64,000 nucleotides of DNA from an uncultured Sphaerochaeta sp. (GCF_963666015.1 NZ_OY762555.1:3224001-3288000), one strand, 5' to 3'. Shown: positions 27,401 to 35,530, counted from the stretch's first letter. The notes: generated by a model not told the origin, from the sequence alone. A program made the numbers and translations.

Positions 27401-28261
27401 ACTGATAAGATCGTAAGCAACATCAAGGGTATTGACTTGTTTGTTGACGGTCACAGTCATACATTGTTGAAGCAGGGAATGAAGATTGGTGACACAATGG
27501 TTGTCTCAACCGGTGAGTACATGGAAAATCTGGGCTTGGTCCAGCTCCATGTTAAGAACGACGAAGTAACCGCTGTCTATCCGATGATGATTCCTGCTGC
27601 AGATGTCTGGAATGCCAAGGATTCTGATCTTGCTAAGCAGTATGGTATTGCAGAAGTACCAAACGATGCTGAAGTCGATGAGTACCTCGGTTATATGACC
27701 GCTAAGCTTGATGCTAAGCTCAATACAGTTATTGCAACTGTACCTGAGATGCTTGATGGCGAACGTGCAAATGTCCGTACCAAGCCGACCAACCTTTCCA
27801 GGTTGATCACCAGGGCAATGACTGCTGAGAGTGGTGCCGACTTCACCATTACCAATGGTGGTGGTATCCGTGCATCCATCGACGCTGGTGAGGTTACGAT
27901 CGGTGAAGTGATTAACGTCCTGCCGTTCACCAACATCATCACTGTTGTTGAGGTAACCGGAGCTGATGTCTATGCTGCACTTGAGCATGGTTACAGCAAG
28001 TTGCCTGAGACCAATGGTGCATTCTCCCAGACTGACCTTCAGGTTGTTTACAACCGTTATGGCAAGCCTGGTAGTCGTATCCTGAGAGTCCTTCTCAACG
28101 GTAAGGCGATTGATAAGAATGCAACCTACAAGGTCGCAACCAACGACTTCATGGCCGCTGGCGGTGATGGCTATACCATGTTTGGTAAGGTCCTCTCTGA
28201 AGGCTCCTTGCTCAGCGATGTGTTCATCGAGTTCCTCTCGAAGAACTACCCCGCAAAGTAA
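24452..28261 (+). CDS. Giant 5'-nucleotidase-like lipoprotein with two inactive N-terminal repeat domains
   Basis: The 1269-residue product starts at GTG 24452 (GAGGAGG 6 nt upstream), carries a lipobox FSLVGC and a Pro/Ala/Glu-rich linker, so it is exported and lipid-anchored. Three metallophosphatase domains follow, joined by PAPAPAP linkers. Domain 3 has the UshA-family metal ligands: D797 and H799 (NDVHG), AGDVTHG, GNHDF at 866-870, LGHIG and GHSH with H1001 and H1003, plus the C-terminal nucleotide-binding domain (TNGGGIRA, AAGGDGY). It should hydrolyse nucleotides or similar phosphoesters outside the cytoplasm. Domains 1 and 2 (residues 69-409 and 410-750) are identical to each other and lack nearly all ligands: NDLNG, NSGNVGE, TPQAVQL, LSDLG and GNGS replace them. 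A terminator follows. Confidence 0.9.
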   Translation: MKRLSRTIMTAMLVALLAFSLVGCKSTAKVEPIPPAPVEPAPEPVTPVEPAPELVEVPEPEPMPEPAPPAPAPAPAPAPVAEEPKELVYPYGVQEIVKNDDGAKVFDLIIVHTNDLNGNIYSENGGLGLARLSTALKAGRALTDNWLLLNSGNVGEVPAEAAMLAAEVVDELGYDAYTPQAVQLATGIAGTKKALPLSANALDANGYLVAQPYQVYNYNGFKVGVVGLVAPKPIQGVSFTSDLILDNAQYAVDMAQDYVDYIVVLSDLGSKGDLTSEMVAQNIDGIDLIVDGNGSAMAKTVNGTLIVRADEMLKSVGGVQVSVANGKVKSVVPMILPAADVLDPAKSAIAKAYEPFARAMGYTLQVSVPEDPSIVSMIGATPKPMVKAEVPAKAEAPAPAPVVKEEAPAPAPAPAPAPAPVAEEPKELVYPYGVQEIVKNDDGAKVFDLIIVHTNDLNGNIYSENGGLGLARLSTALKAGRALTDNWLLLNSGNVGEVPAEAAMLAAEVVDELGYDAYTPQAVQLATGIAGTKKALPLSANALDANGYLVAQPYQVYNYNGFKVGVVGLVAPKPIQGVSFTSDLILDNAQYAVDMAQDYVDYIVVLSDLGSKGDLTSEMVAQNIDGIDLIVDGNGSAMAKTVNGTLIVRADEMLKSVGGVQVSVANGKVKSVVPMILPAADVLDPAKSAIAKAYEPFARAMGYTLQVSVPEDPSIVSMIGATPKPMVKAEVPAKAEAPAPAPVVKEEAPAPAPAPAPAPAPVAEERKPVEYPLGVFEIVKNADGAKEFDLFVVHTNDVHGRVVSSEDNVGYSKLATMLKVGRGITDNILVLDAGDVTHGTNIVNMFEGETVGVLLDMLGYDAVAPGNHDFNYGVDRLLEAAEIAENYTDIKVLSANVLDENGYMLFQPYQVYNFNDFTVGVVGLTTPDTATKTHPKNVEGVYFANEEIFEIGQQAIDMAKQYVDYIIVLGHIGMDPDGASGLTTDKIVSNIKGIDLFVDGHSHTLLKQGMKIGDTMVVSTGEYMENLGLVQLHVKNDEVTAVYPMMIPAADVWNAKDSDLAKQYGIAEVPNDAEVDEYLGYMTAKLDAKLNTVIATVPEMLDGERANVRTKPTNLSRLITRAMTAESGADFTITNGGGIRASIDAGEVTIGEVINVLPFTNIITVVEVTGADVYAALEHGYSKLPETNGAFSQTDLQVVYNRYGKPGSRILRVLLNGKAIDKNATYKVATNDFMAAGGDGYTMFGKVLSEGSLLSDVFIEFLSKNYPAK
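24656..26701 (+). repeat. Perfect or near-perfect 1023-bp tandem duplication inside the nucleotidase gene
   Basis: Two consecutive 1023-bp (341-codon) units, 24656-25678 and 25679-26701, give identical protein in the coding frame and identical translations in antisense frames, so the DNA is identical or nearly so. The first 45 bp of the unit recur a third time (to 26746), after which the sequence diverges into the active domain. The unit boundary lies in the Pro/Ala-coding linker, whose GCxCCx repeats probably seeded the recombination. Confidence 0.95.
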
Positions 28262-28280
28262 GGTAGATTTATAAGTTCAA

Positions 28281-28313
28281 GGGCGACTATCTTCGGGTAG
28301 TCGCCCTTTTGTT
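28281..28313 (+). terminator. Intrinsic terminator of the nucleotidase gene; insertion target of a group II intron
   Basis: Stem GGGCGACTATC/GGTAGTCGCCC closed by a TTCG tetraloop (cUUCGg type), followed by TTTTGTT. The group II intron 5' end (GTGCG) starts right after the T run, which is the known preferred insertion position of class IIC introns. Confidence 0.93.
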
Positions 28314-28724
28314 GTGCGCTCGGTATGAACATTTTCTAAAGGGTGAAAGTCCCAAGTACAGGTGATAGCGCCAAGTACATAGCCAATGGCAAGGGTGTTC
28401 ATCGCGAGGTGGAATCTGAAGGAAGCCGGAGGCAAAATCCCGAGCCAAGGAACACGAACTGAATATGAGGCTGTTTCAGGTGGCTGAGTTTGCAATACAG
28501 AACGAAGTCCAACACTGTACGGAGCCTGAGGCGGTAAATTCAGTGGCTACATGGGAGGAAAGATAAGCATCTTACCTCGGGAGGTCTCTACAGCGTACGA
28601 GGCTGCAATATCGCTTATGACGACGTAGTAACAACGAATGTAGAGAAGTCAGCAGAGGTCACAGTACCATCGCTTGTACTAGTGGAGAGATGGGAAGGAC
28701 TGAACCGGAATGGAGGACCGGAAA

Positions 28725-30161
28725 ATGGAAGTACCCAAACAGAACGTAAAAGACAGCCAACTTCAACTCGAAGGACTGTTTTCTGAGGATAGCCCGGAAG
28801 GCGAAGGTAGGAAAACAGCGTCTGTGTCTGTGAGGAAGAACCCAGAGGAAGGAAATCAACCAACGATCACTAGTGAAGAAGAGAGTCTCCTGACAAAGAC
28901 ACTGGACCACATTGTCAGTCTCCAGAATATGCGGACAGCATTCATGAAGGTTGCGGGCAAGAAAGGAGCAGGCGGGGTAGATGGGATGAAGACTGAGGAA
29001 CTCACTCAGTACCTCCAGAACAACTACAGCATGGTACGCCAGAGTCTATTGGAAGGGACGTACAAGCCACAGCCGGTACGGAGGGTGGAAATACCTAAAG
29101 ATAACGGCAAGACAAGGGACCTTGGAATTCCGACTGTCATAGACAGGGGAATCCAGATGGCAATCGTGCAGGTACTCACAAGGATCTATGAACCGAAATT
29201 CAGTGAATCGAGTTTTGGTTTCAGACCCGGAAGGAGTGCACACGATGCATTGGAAAAGTGTATCGAGCATGCCCGTGAAGGATACGTATGGGTGGTGGAT
29301 ATGGACTTGGAGAAATTCTTTGACACCGTTCCCCAGAGCAGATTACTGCAACTGGTGAGCGAGACGATTAAGGATGGACGAGTCATATCTCTGCTGTACA
29401 AATACCTGAAAGCCGGAGTCATGGTCGATGGCATCAGACAGGAAACGACCATCGGAGTACCTCAGGGTGGACCGTTGTCACCACTGTTGAGCAACATCAT
29501 GCTGAACGAAAGTGACAGGGAACTTGAAAAGCGAGGTCATCGTTTCGTTCGGTATGCGGATGATATGATGATACTGTGTAAGAGTGAAAGGGCCGCCTTA
29601 AGGGTGATGGAGAGTACCACGAAATTTCTTGAGAAGAAACTGAAGCTGAAAGTGAACAGGGAAAAGACCGTCGTTCGTAGAATTACCAACGACATAAAAT
29701 TCCTTGGCTACGGATTCTACAGTAGTGGAGAGGTGAAACTGAAAGTCCATCCTCAAAGCTGGAAGAAACTGAGAACGAAACTGAAAGAGATTCTGAACAA
29801 GAACAACGGGTGGTCGTACGAATTCAGGAAGATGCGACTTGCATACCTTGTGAGAGGATGGGTGAACTATTTCCGACTGGCAAACGCTAAGCAGAGACTG
29901 TTACAGCTTGATGAATGGATTAGACACAAGATTCGGGCAGTGATTCTCAAAGCGAATTGGAGAGTACGGTCAAGATACCGGCTTTTCAGACAACAGGGCG
30001 TAAAACATGAGGAAGCACTCAGTGTAGCCAATGCGAGGCAAGGAACCTGGGCCCTGTCTGGATATTGGAAAGTGTCACGGTGGTTAAGTGTGGATGTGCT
30101 ACGAGCACACGGATATCTCTTTTTCAGTGATATGTATGGGAAATTACACCGAGTGATGTAA
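28725..30161 (+). CDS. ltrA: Group II intron-encoded reverse transcriptase/maturase
   Basis: Multifunctional intron protein: reverse transcriptase plus maturase that helps splice and retrohome the intron. RT motifs are in order: IPKDNGKTRDLGIPTVIDR, FGFRPGRSAHDALE, WVVDMDLEKFFDTV, GVPQGGPLSPLLSN and the catalytic RYADD of RYADDMMIL, then LGYGF. The maturase domain X (YLVRGWVNYFRLA) is complete. There is no HNH endonuclease domain, as expected for class C proteins. ATG 28725 was chosen because GGAGGA lies 7 nt upstream; another in-frame ATG at 28710 overlaps that site. The length of 478 residues suggests an intact, possibly active element. Confidence 0.93.
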   Translation: MEVPKQNVKDSQLQLEGLFSEDSPEGEGRKTASVSVRKNPEEGNQPTITSEEESLLTKTLDHIVSLQNMRTAFMKVAGKKGAGGVDGMKTEELTQYLQNNYSMVRQSLLEGTYKPQPVRRVEIPKDNGKTRDLGIPTVIDRGIQMAIVQVLTRIYEPKFSESSFGFRPGRSAHDALEKCIEHAREGYVWVVDMDLEKFFDTVPQSRLLQLVSETIKDGRVISLLYKYLKAGVMVDGIRQETTIGVPQGGPLSPLLSNIMLNESDRELEKRGHRFVRYADDMMILCKSERAALRVMESTTKFLEKKLKLKVNREKTVVRRITNDIKFLGYGFYSSGEVKLKVHPQSWKKLRTKLKEILNKNNGWSYEFRKMRLAYLVRGWVNYFRLANAKQRLLQLDEWIRHKIRAVILKANWRVRSRYRLFRQQGVKHEEALSVANARQGTWALSGYWKVSRWLSVDVLRAHGYLFFSDMYGKLHRVM

Positions 30162-30170
30162 GTAATTTCG

Positions 30171-30207
30171 GAACCGCCCGGTACGGAACCGTATGCCGGG
30201 TGGTGTG
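30171..30207 (+). ncRNA. Domain V of the intact group II intron
   Basis: Catalytic hairpin starting GAACCGCCCGG and ending CCGGGTGGTGTG. The CGC triad used by class IIC introns is present and the stem pairs well. Confidence 0.8.
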
Positions 30208-30252
30208 GAAGGACGGAAGCTAGGGGGTGTTCCCTAGCTCCTCCTATCCGAT

Positions 30253-31558
30253 TGCCCAGCATGGGCAATAACTTGGTGGGGAAAGTCCCCTGTGGGTGCG
30301 GTACTGCCAAGGGCAGAATCCCCACCGTAAGGGACAGGATAGTCCAGCAAGCGTTGGTGCAAGTACTGACACCAGTGTTCGAGCCGACATTCTCGGATTT
30401 CAGCTTCGGCTACAGGCCGAACCGGAGTGCAGAGGATGCGGTGAGACTCGCTCAGCTCTACATGTCCGAGGGCTACGACCACGTTGTGGATCTTGACCTT
30501 TCCAAATACTTCGATACTGTAGACCATGACATTCTCATGGGACTGGTGGACAAGGACATGGAAGACAAGGACATCAGGAGGCTAATCTTTGTATTCCTCA
30601 AGGCAGGGGTTCTGTATAGGGGCAAACTGGAGAAGACCGAACGAGGTGTTAGCCAAGGGAACCCATTGAGCCCACTGCTTGCAAATGTGTACCTTACGCC
30701 GTTTGACAAGGAGATGGAGAAAAGAGGATTGAGATTCGTCCGCTACGCCGACGACTGCCAGCTTTTCACCAAATCCGACTACGCGGCGGCGCGTGTGATG
30801 AAGAACGCAACGAAGTATCTGGAAGGCAAGCTGAAGCTGAAGGTGAATGTCGAGAAGACTGAAGCCAGAGAAGCCAAAGGCTCCAGTTTTCTTGGGTTCA
30901 CCTTCATCACCCTGGGAAGCAAGGAAAACGGAAGAGGAGTGTGCAGACCAAGGGGTGAGAAAATCGAGGGCCTCAAGGGAAAACACAAGGAGATAACCAA
31001 GAGGAACCGAGGAGTGTCGGTACATCAGGTAATCAAGGAGATAAATGAAACCATGTAGGGTTGGCTTGCCTACTATGCACGGGGAAGTATCCTGAAGTGG
31101 CTGACAAAAGAACTCCTCCCTTGGCTGAGAAGAAGGATACGGCAATACCTGTGGAAGGTGTGGAAGACTGCCAAAAGTCGGAAACGGCACCTCACGAAAG
31201 CCGGAGTGCCCGAATGGCATATTAAGAAAGACCTAGGGTGGTCATCGCGTAGGTATTGGAAAATGAGTATAGTGATGGGCAGCTTGGTAACCAATAAAAT
31301 GCTGGTCGAGTACTTTGGATTGCGAGACTTCGAAAACATCTTCAGGGATTGGCACAAGAAGAGAATGGAGCGTGACTATGAGCTCGACTTCAATGACTAC
31401 CTATGTAGGCAGTATGAAGCAGAGCAAGAGGCAAGGTTGCTGATGGACGCATATCCATGTGTCAATTGGTAATGTCGTTTGATTGAGCCGCCCGGTACCG
31501 AACGGAAAGCAGTTGGTGGCGTGGGAGGTCGGAGCCGTGAGGTCCCTGTCTACCCGAT
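30253..31558 (+). mobile_element. Degenerate second group II intron (internal deletion)
   Basis: Directly after the first intron come about 60 nt that look like the start of another class IIC domain I (TGCCCAGCATGGGC, then GGGGAAAGTCCCC). These are joined at once to the middle of a reverse transcriptase gene, so most of domains I-IV and the N-terminal third of the protein are missing. The 3' end is recognisable: a domain V-like segment from 31485 (GAGCCGCCCGG) whose upper stem pairs poorly, and a terminal CTACCCGAT. The element is expected to be immobile. Confidence 0.8.
30315..31472 (+). pseudogene. Broken group II intron reverse transcriptase/maturase
   Basis: Remnant of a second intron protein, distinct in sequence from the upstream one. 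It begins abruptly at IPTVRDRIVQQALVQVL (RT domain 2), keeps FGYRPNRSAEDAV, VVDLDLSKYFDTV, GVSQGNPLSPLLAN and the RYADD catalytic box, then meets an in-frame TAG at 31056-31058 exactly at the start of domain X (normally ...RGWLxYY; here stop then GWLAYYA). The same frame stays open for another 138 codons and encodes the rest of the maturase and a C-terminal tail. N-terminal RT motifs 0 and 1 are missing. Confidence 0.88.
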
Positions 31559-31621
31559 TGAATACTTGTCTGAGTAGTTTATTCATCGAGGGAATTTTTG
31601 GTATAACTTATTTCAAAATGC

Positions 31622-31650
31622 TTGACATAACCAAATCAATCGGGTAATGT
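31622..31650 (+). promoter_or_regulatory. Promoter of tRNA-Asn
   Basis: TTGACA (perfect), 17 nt, TAATGT, ending 21 nt before the tRNA. The preceding 60 bp after the intron remnant holds no gene. Confidence 0.75.
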
Positions 31651-31671
31651 TCCTATCGTTCGAGACGTTAT

Positions 31672-31744
<73 letters not shown>

Positions 31745-31745
31745 C

Positions 31746-31780
31746 AAAAAAAAAGACAATCCTAAAGGGTTGTCTTTTTT
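31746..31780 (+). terminator. Intrinsic terminator of tRNA-Asn, probably bidirectional
   Basis: Stem AAAAGACAATCC/GGGTTGTCTTTT with a TAAA loop and T's on one side, A's on the other. It can also end minus-strand transcription of the convergent permease gene. Confidence 0.85.
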
Positions 31781-31826
31781 CATATGTAACGATTTATGAC
31801 ACGTGGAAGCTAGGCTCGAAGTAAGG

Positions 31827-33083
31827 CTATTGATGATGCAGGCATGTAGGAATATCTTGCTTCATCGCTCTTCTGATTGGAGCAAGCGCAACTATCATTG
31901 AAAGCAGGATACCACTGAGAAAGGCTCTAGCGATTGTAGAAATACTCCAAGAACCACGCATAATGCTTTGAATTCTATAACCAATATCCATGTTTCTGAA
32001 CATGAACCCAAAATCAATTCCAGTCTCAACCAGATATAGATTGGCTAACCCTCCGAAGAGGCAACCTATAAGCGAGCCCAGAAAACCTATACCTCCAGCT
32101 TCAATGAGTAAGAGCATGTAGATAGATCGATCACGCATACCCAACGCTCGCATCATTCCAATCTCTCTCATTCGCTCATACATTGCCATCAGCATAGTGT
32201 TTGAGACTCCCACAGCTGCGATGATAAATACCAAGAAGAGAATAATATTGGAGGCTCCTCGGTCAGCACTCATAAGGGCTAAGTAATCTTTCGCCAAATC
32301 TTTCCAAGAGAAGACAGCAAGATTGAGACCAGCTGTATCGAGTGCTGTTTGGAGTGAGAGTGCGGCCGTCTCGATATCTTTAACATTACCTAGTGAAATA
32401 TCGATATTGGTAACAGCACCCTCCATTGCAAGGAACGTATCTGCTGCTTGGATATCCATCATCACCAAGGTTCTGTTGACATTGGGATTGGGGCAATTCA
32501 CGATTCCTACAATTTGCATATCAAATGCTTCATAAAAGCCACCATTACCTCTCGTTAACAAGGTAACCCAATATCCTACTTCTGCCCCGATATCCTCAGC
32601 GAACCAGCTTCCTAATATCACTCCATCCATCTCACCTGGCATAAGAAATCTTCCTTCTAGGAGAGTGTCTTCGAATTTGTACACGGAATCATCTGTCTGT
32701 GGATTGATGGCCGTTACCGTAACAGGGAGTGTGCCTTCTTCCAAAAAATCTTGCTTATAGAGAATCATGTCTGCTGAGAATAATGTTCTAGGTGTAGTTT
32801 TCAATTCTCTGTCTTCAAGAATCTGTAAAACCACTGCGGGGTTTTCTATCGAGTACTCAAGCGGAAGGAAATGACGCTCATTCCAATATTCTGGAGTATA
32901 TATACGGAGTGAGGCTGTCTCAAACCATCTAAGGTTTCTCTCAGATTCTAATTTGGCTCCCAAGAAGATAGAATCAACAACAATGAATGTCATGATTCCT
33001 ATTGCAATTGCTCCAGCTGTAATGGCTGTGCGACGTCTATAGCGACTGAGATTCTTTATGGCGAGGCGAAAAATAAATTTCAT
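31827..33083 (-). CDS. FtsX-type ABC transporter permease (MacB/LolC-like), without partner genes
   Basis: Predicted inner-membrane protein of the FtsX/MacB permease group, which work in lipoprotein or peptide export. An N-terminal membrane segment (TAITAGAIAIGIMTFIVVDS) is followed by a periplasmic core domain of about 230 residues, and three C-terminal membrane segments beginning ILFLVFIIAAVGVSNTMLMA. The typical cytoplasmic loop ERMREIGMMRALGMR is present. ATG 33083 was chosen for its GAGGAG site. The usual cognate ATPase and second permease are absent on both sides, where galE and tRNA-Asn lie. The C-terminus (IPTCLHHQ) departs from the usual PxxALR ending. It may work with a distant ATPase or be a relic. 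Confidence 0.8.
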   Translation of the reverse strand: MKFIFRLAIKNLSRYRRRTAITAGAIAIGIMTFIVVDSIFLGAKLESERNLRWFETASLRIYTPEYWNERHFLPLEYSIENPAVVLQILEDRELKTTPRTLFSADMILYKQDFLEEGTLPVTVTAINPQTDDSVYKFEDTLLEGRFLMPGEMDGVILGSWFAEDIGAEVGYWVTLLTRGNGGFYEAFDMQIVGIVNCPNPNVNRTLVMMDIQAADTFLAMEGAVTNIDISLGNVKDIETAALSLQTALDTAGLNLAVFSWKDLAKDYLALMSADRGASNIILFLVFIIAAVGVSNTMLMAMYERMREIGMMRALGMRDRSIYMLLLIEAGGIGFLGSLIGCLFGGLANLYLVETGIDFGFMFRNMDIGYRIQSIMRGSWSISTIARAFLSGILLSMIVALAPIRRAMKQDIPTCLHHQ

Positions 33084-33130
33084 ATTGCTCTCCTCTGTTA
33101 TGCTTGCATTCGAAGGGCACTTCGTCAAAT

Positions 33131-33160
33131 AAAAACGACAGCCATGTGGCTGCCGTTTTT
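33131..33160 (-). terminator. Intrinsic terminator of galE, bidirectional shape
   Basis: AAAAACG and CGTTTTT flank a CAGCCA/TGGCTG stem with one mismatch. It separates galE from the downstream permease gene, which therefore needs its own promoter. Confidence 0.8.
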
Positions 33161-33186
33161 GAAGAATTGTGAAGGCTCTAGAAAGA

Positions 33187-34173
33187 CTATCGGTTCATAT
33201 GCTTCTGGTTGGCCTCATAGACCATCCATGTTGTCTTTATGATATTCTCTACAGAAGAGTGTTCTGCTTTCCATCCCAGGGCCTTGTAAGCCATTTTAGA
33301 GGAGGCTACAAGTTTTGCTGGATCCCCTGGCCTGCGGTCTACATATTGTGCATCAATAGGTTTTCCGGTTATCTCTCTTGCAGTATCAAGAATCTGTTGT
33401 ACACTCAATCCTTCCTCACTTCCCAGATTCACTACCAAGCTGTCACTTCCCGCCATCAGATGATCGGCTGCCAGTACATGGCCTCTTGCCAAATCGGTAA
33501 CATGTACATAATCACGAACTCCTGTTCCATCGACCGTATCATAATCGTTTCCGAAGACAAGCAGGTTGGGACGAATACCACTGGCAACTTCCATGACCAC
33601 TGGAATGAGATTGGCTGGATTGTTTTCCAATCCGAGCATGCGTCTCTCTCCATCATATCCTGCAGCATTGAAGTATCTCAGAGAAACATAATGAAGCCCT
33701 TTAAGTTCACTGTACCACTTCAAGTTCTCCTCAATACAAAGTTTCGTATATCCATAGTAATTGGTAGGATTCTTGGGATGCTTCTCATCTACAGGAAGGT
33801 ATGAAGGTTCTCCATATACTGCAGCAGAGGAAGAGAGTATGAAATGCTTGATACCTGTCTCTATGCACCCAGTGATTAGGTTCAGGGAACCGGTTATGTT
33901 GTTCTCTGAATATTTGACAGGCTTGATCATCGATTCTCCGGCTGCCTTGAATGCAGCGAGATGGATAACGACATCCCATCCTTTCTGCAATACTTCAACA
34001 ACGCGCTCTTTGTCTCGGATATCACCCTCGAAGAAGATAGCTTTGTCACTGATGTTACTCTTCAGTCCACTGGAGAGATTGTCAAAGATTCCAACCGTAT
34101 CATCGCGATTCAGAAATTCCAGAGCTACGTGGGTACCGATATAACCGGCACCTCCAAATAGTAATACTTTCAT
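33187..34173 (-). CDS. galE: UDP-glucose 4-epimerase
   Basis: Interconverts UDP-galactose and UDP-glucose with bound NAD, for Leloir metabolism or glycan synthesis. The dinucleotide site is GGAGYIG at residues 7-13. Catalytic residues are the serine in SSSAAVYGEP and the YxxxK pair in YYGYTKLCIEE. Length 328 residues. AAGGAAGG lies just before the ATG. It is the last gene of a minus-strand operon behind the phosphohexomutase (16-bp gap). Confidence 0.95.
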   Translation of the reverse strand: MKVLLFGGAGYIGTHVALEFLNRDDTVGIFDNLSSGLKSNISDKAIFFEGDIRDKERVVEVLQKGWDVVIHLAAFKAAGESMIKPVKYSENNITGSLNLITGCIETGIKHFILSSSAAVYGEPSYLPVDEKHPKNPTNYYGYTKLCIEENLKWYSELKGLHYVSLRYFNAAGYDGERRMLGLENNPANLIPVVMEVASGIRPNLLVFGNDYDTVDGTGVRDYVHVTDLARGHVLAADHLMAGSDSLVVNLGSEEGLSVQQILDTAREITGKPIDAQYVDRRPGDPAKLVASSKMAYKALGWKAEHSSVENIIKTTWMVYEANQKHMNR

Positions 34174-34189
34174 CGTGTATCTTCCTTCC

Positions 34190-35527
34190 TTATTTGAATT
34201 GTTTGATAATCGAGGAAAGTTCTTTGGTTCTCTCCTGAAGTTCTTCCTTTGTCTTTGCCTCTACCACCAGGCGAAGATAGGGTTCCGTGTTGCTCTTGCG
34301 AACATTGAACCACCAGGAAGAAAATTCAATGCGATACCCATCAAAGTCCATTACCTTCTCAGGTTTGTCATTGGTAGCATACCGGTCAAAGAGTGCCTGC
34401 ATGGCTTCATCTTTTTGTTCCAGCTTGAAATTCATTTCGCCACTGTTTGCATAGGCGATGACCGAGTCAATAAACTCACCAATGGTTTTTCCCTGTTTCT
34501 TGAGTTCCGTTACAACCTGCAAGACCAGGAGGGATGCGAGGAATCCACTGTCACAGTTATAGAAGTCCCTGAAGTAATAGTGTCCGGCAAGTTCTCCTCC
34601 GAAGATTGCTCCAAGGTCACGGAGTTTTGTTTTGGCAAACGCATGGCCAACCTTCCAGACATGCACTATTGCTCCAAGGTTGGTCAGGTACTCAGTGGTA
34701 GAGCGACTTGTGCGGATATCGACAAGCACGTTTCCCTTTTCCTTATGCAAATAGTAGTACCCCAGGACTGCTGTTATATAATCGGGTTGAAGAAACCTAC
34801 CATTTTCATCAAGGAACATCACGCGGTCTGCATCACCGTCATAGATGACTCCAATATCGCTCTTGTTCTTTAGGACAGCTACTTTCAAGTCCTCGCAGTT
34901 CTCGACTTCCAGAGGATTGGGTTCATGGGCGGGGAAAGTACCATCGAAATGGTCATACAGATAGTGATGATCATTGCCTAGGAGGTCCTTGACCAGGAGG
35001 TTTGCCATGCCATGAGAACAGTCGATGGAGAGGTTCAATCCACTTGTATCTGGAACGTATTGTTTCAAGAAGGCAAGATAGGGTTGTTTTGCATCTTTGC
35101 TGTGTACTGTGCCTTTCTGTTCAGCAACCACTATTGGATCACTGTTTACCATAGCCTCTAGTTCTTTCAGTCCACTGTCAGAGCCAACAGGAACAGCCTT
35201 AGTCCTACTAATCTTCAACCCGTTGTAGATGGCAGGGTTGTGACTTGCGGTAATCTGAACAGATGCATCAACCTCGAAGTGTACCGTGGAGAAGTACACC
35301 ATTGGAGTGGTAGCGAGTCCGATGTCAAATACATCAGCACCACTGTCTGTGATACCTTCGCACAAGGATGCGAAGATCTCCTCGCTGCTGGATCTCACAT
35401 CACGACCAACCAGTACCACCTTGCTGTTCAACAGTTTGGGTAGAAAATACCCAATCTTGTAGACAGTTTCTTTATTAAAATCTTTGTTGTAGATTCCCCT
35501 GATATCATACGCCTTGAATGCGCCCAT
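34190..35527 (-). CDS. Phosphomannomutase/phosphoglucomutase (alpha-D-phosphohexomutase family)
   Basis: Moves phosphate between C6 and C1 of glucose or mannose, feeding UDP-sugar and GDP-mannose synthesis. The phosphoserine loop is TASHNPAIYNG near residue 92, the Mg site is YDGDADRVMF, the sugar-specificity loop is GGELAGHYYF and the phosphate-binding loop is RKSNTEPYLRL. Length 445 residues. Within the family the GGELAGH type loop is typical of the PMM/PGM dual-specificity group; exact preference cannot be read. The ribosome binding site AAGGAGGA lies inside the end of the upstream gene, so translation is coupled. galE follows. Confidence 0.93.
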   Translation of the reverse strand: MGAFKAYDIRGIYNKDFNKETVYKIGYFLPKLLNSKVVLVGRDVRSSSEEIFASLCEGITDSGADVFDIGLATTPMVYFSTVHFEVDASVQITASHNPAIYNGLKISRTKAVPVGSDSGLKELEAMVNSDPIVVAEQKGTVHSKDAKQPYLAFLKQYVPDTSGLNLSIDCSHGMANLLVKDLLGNDHHYLYDHFDGTFPAHEPNPLEVENCEDLKVAVLKNKSDIGVIYDGDADRVMFLDENGRFLQPDYITAVLGYYYLHKEKGNVLVDIRTSRSTTEYLTNLGAIVHVWKVGHAFAKTKLRDLGAIFGGELAGHYYFRDFYNCDSGFLASLLVLQVVTELKKQGKTIGEFIDSVIAYANSGEMNFKLEQKDEAMQALFDRYATNDKPEKVMDFDGYRIEFSSWWFNVRKSNTEPYLRLVVEAKTKEELQERTKELSSIIKQFK

Positions 35528-35530
35528 GTA

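Larger units (their letters stand above)
28314..30252 (+). mobile_element. Group II intron, class IIC-like, apparently intact
   Basis: The 5' end is GTGCGCTCGG and the 3' end is CTATCCGAT; the 3' boundary is uncertain by 1-2 nt. Domain I blocks recall the class IIC intron of Oceanobacillus iheyensis as known from the literature: GGGTGAAAGTCCC, TGGAATCTGAAGGAAGC, AAGGAACACGAACT, GAGTTTGCA and CGGGAGGTCT. A full intron-encoded protein lies in domain IV. Domain V (30171-30207) and a domain VI hairpin with a GCTAGGG/CCCTAGC stem follow. The insertion directly behind a terminator hairpin is the class IIC hallmark. The about 400 bp before the protein gene is the folded ribozyme and not a missed gene. 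Confidence 0.9.

Noticed and set aside
28314..28724. Missed protein gene in the 400-bp stretch before the intron-encoded protein
   Set aside because: The sequence matches the expected folded domains I-IV of a group II intron; open frames there have no ribosome binding site.
31827..33083. Defence or toxin-antitoxin island around the intron and tRNA
   Set aside because: No nuclease, methylase, toxin or integrase gene is present; the cluster consists of introns, a tRNA and housekeeping or transport genes.
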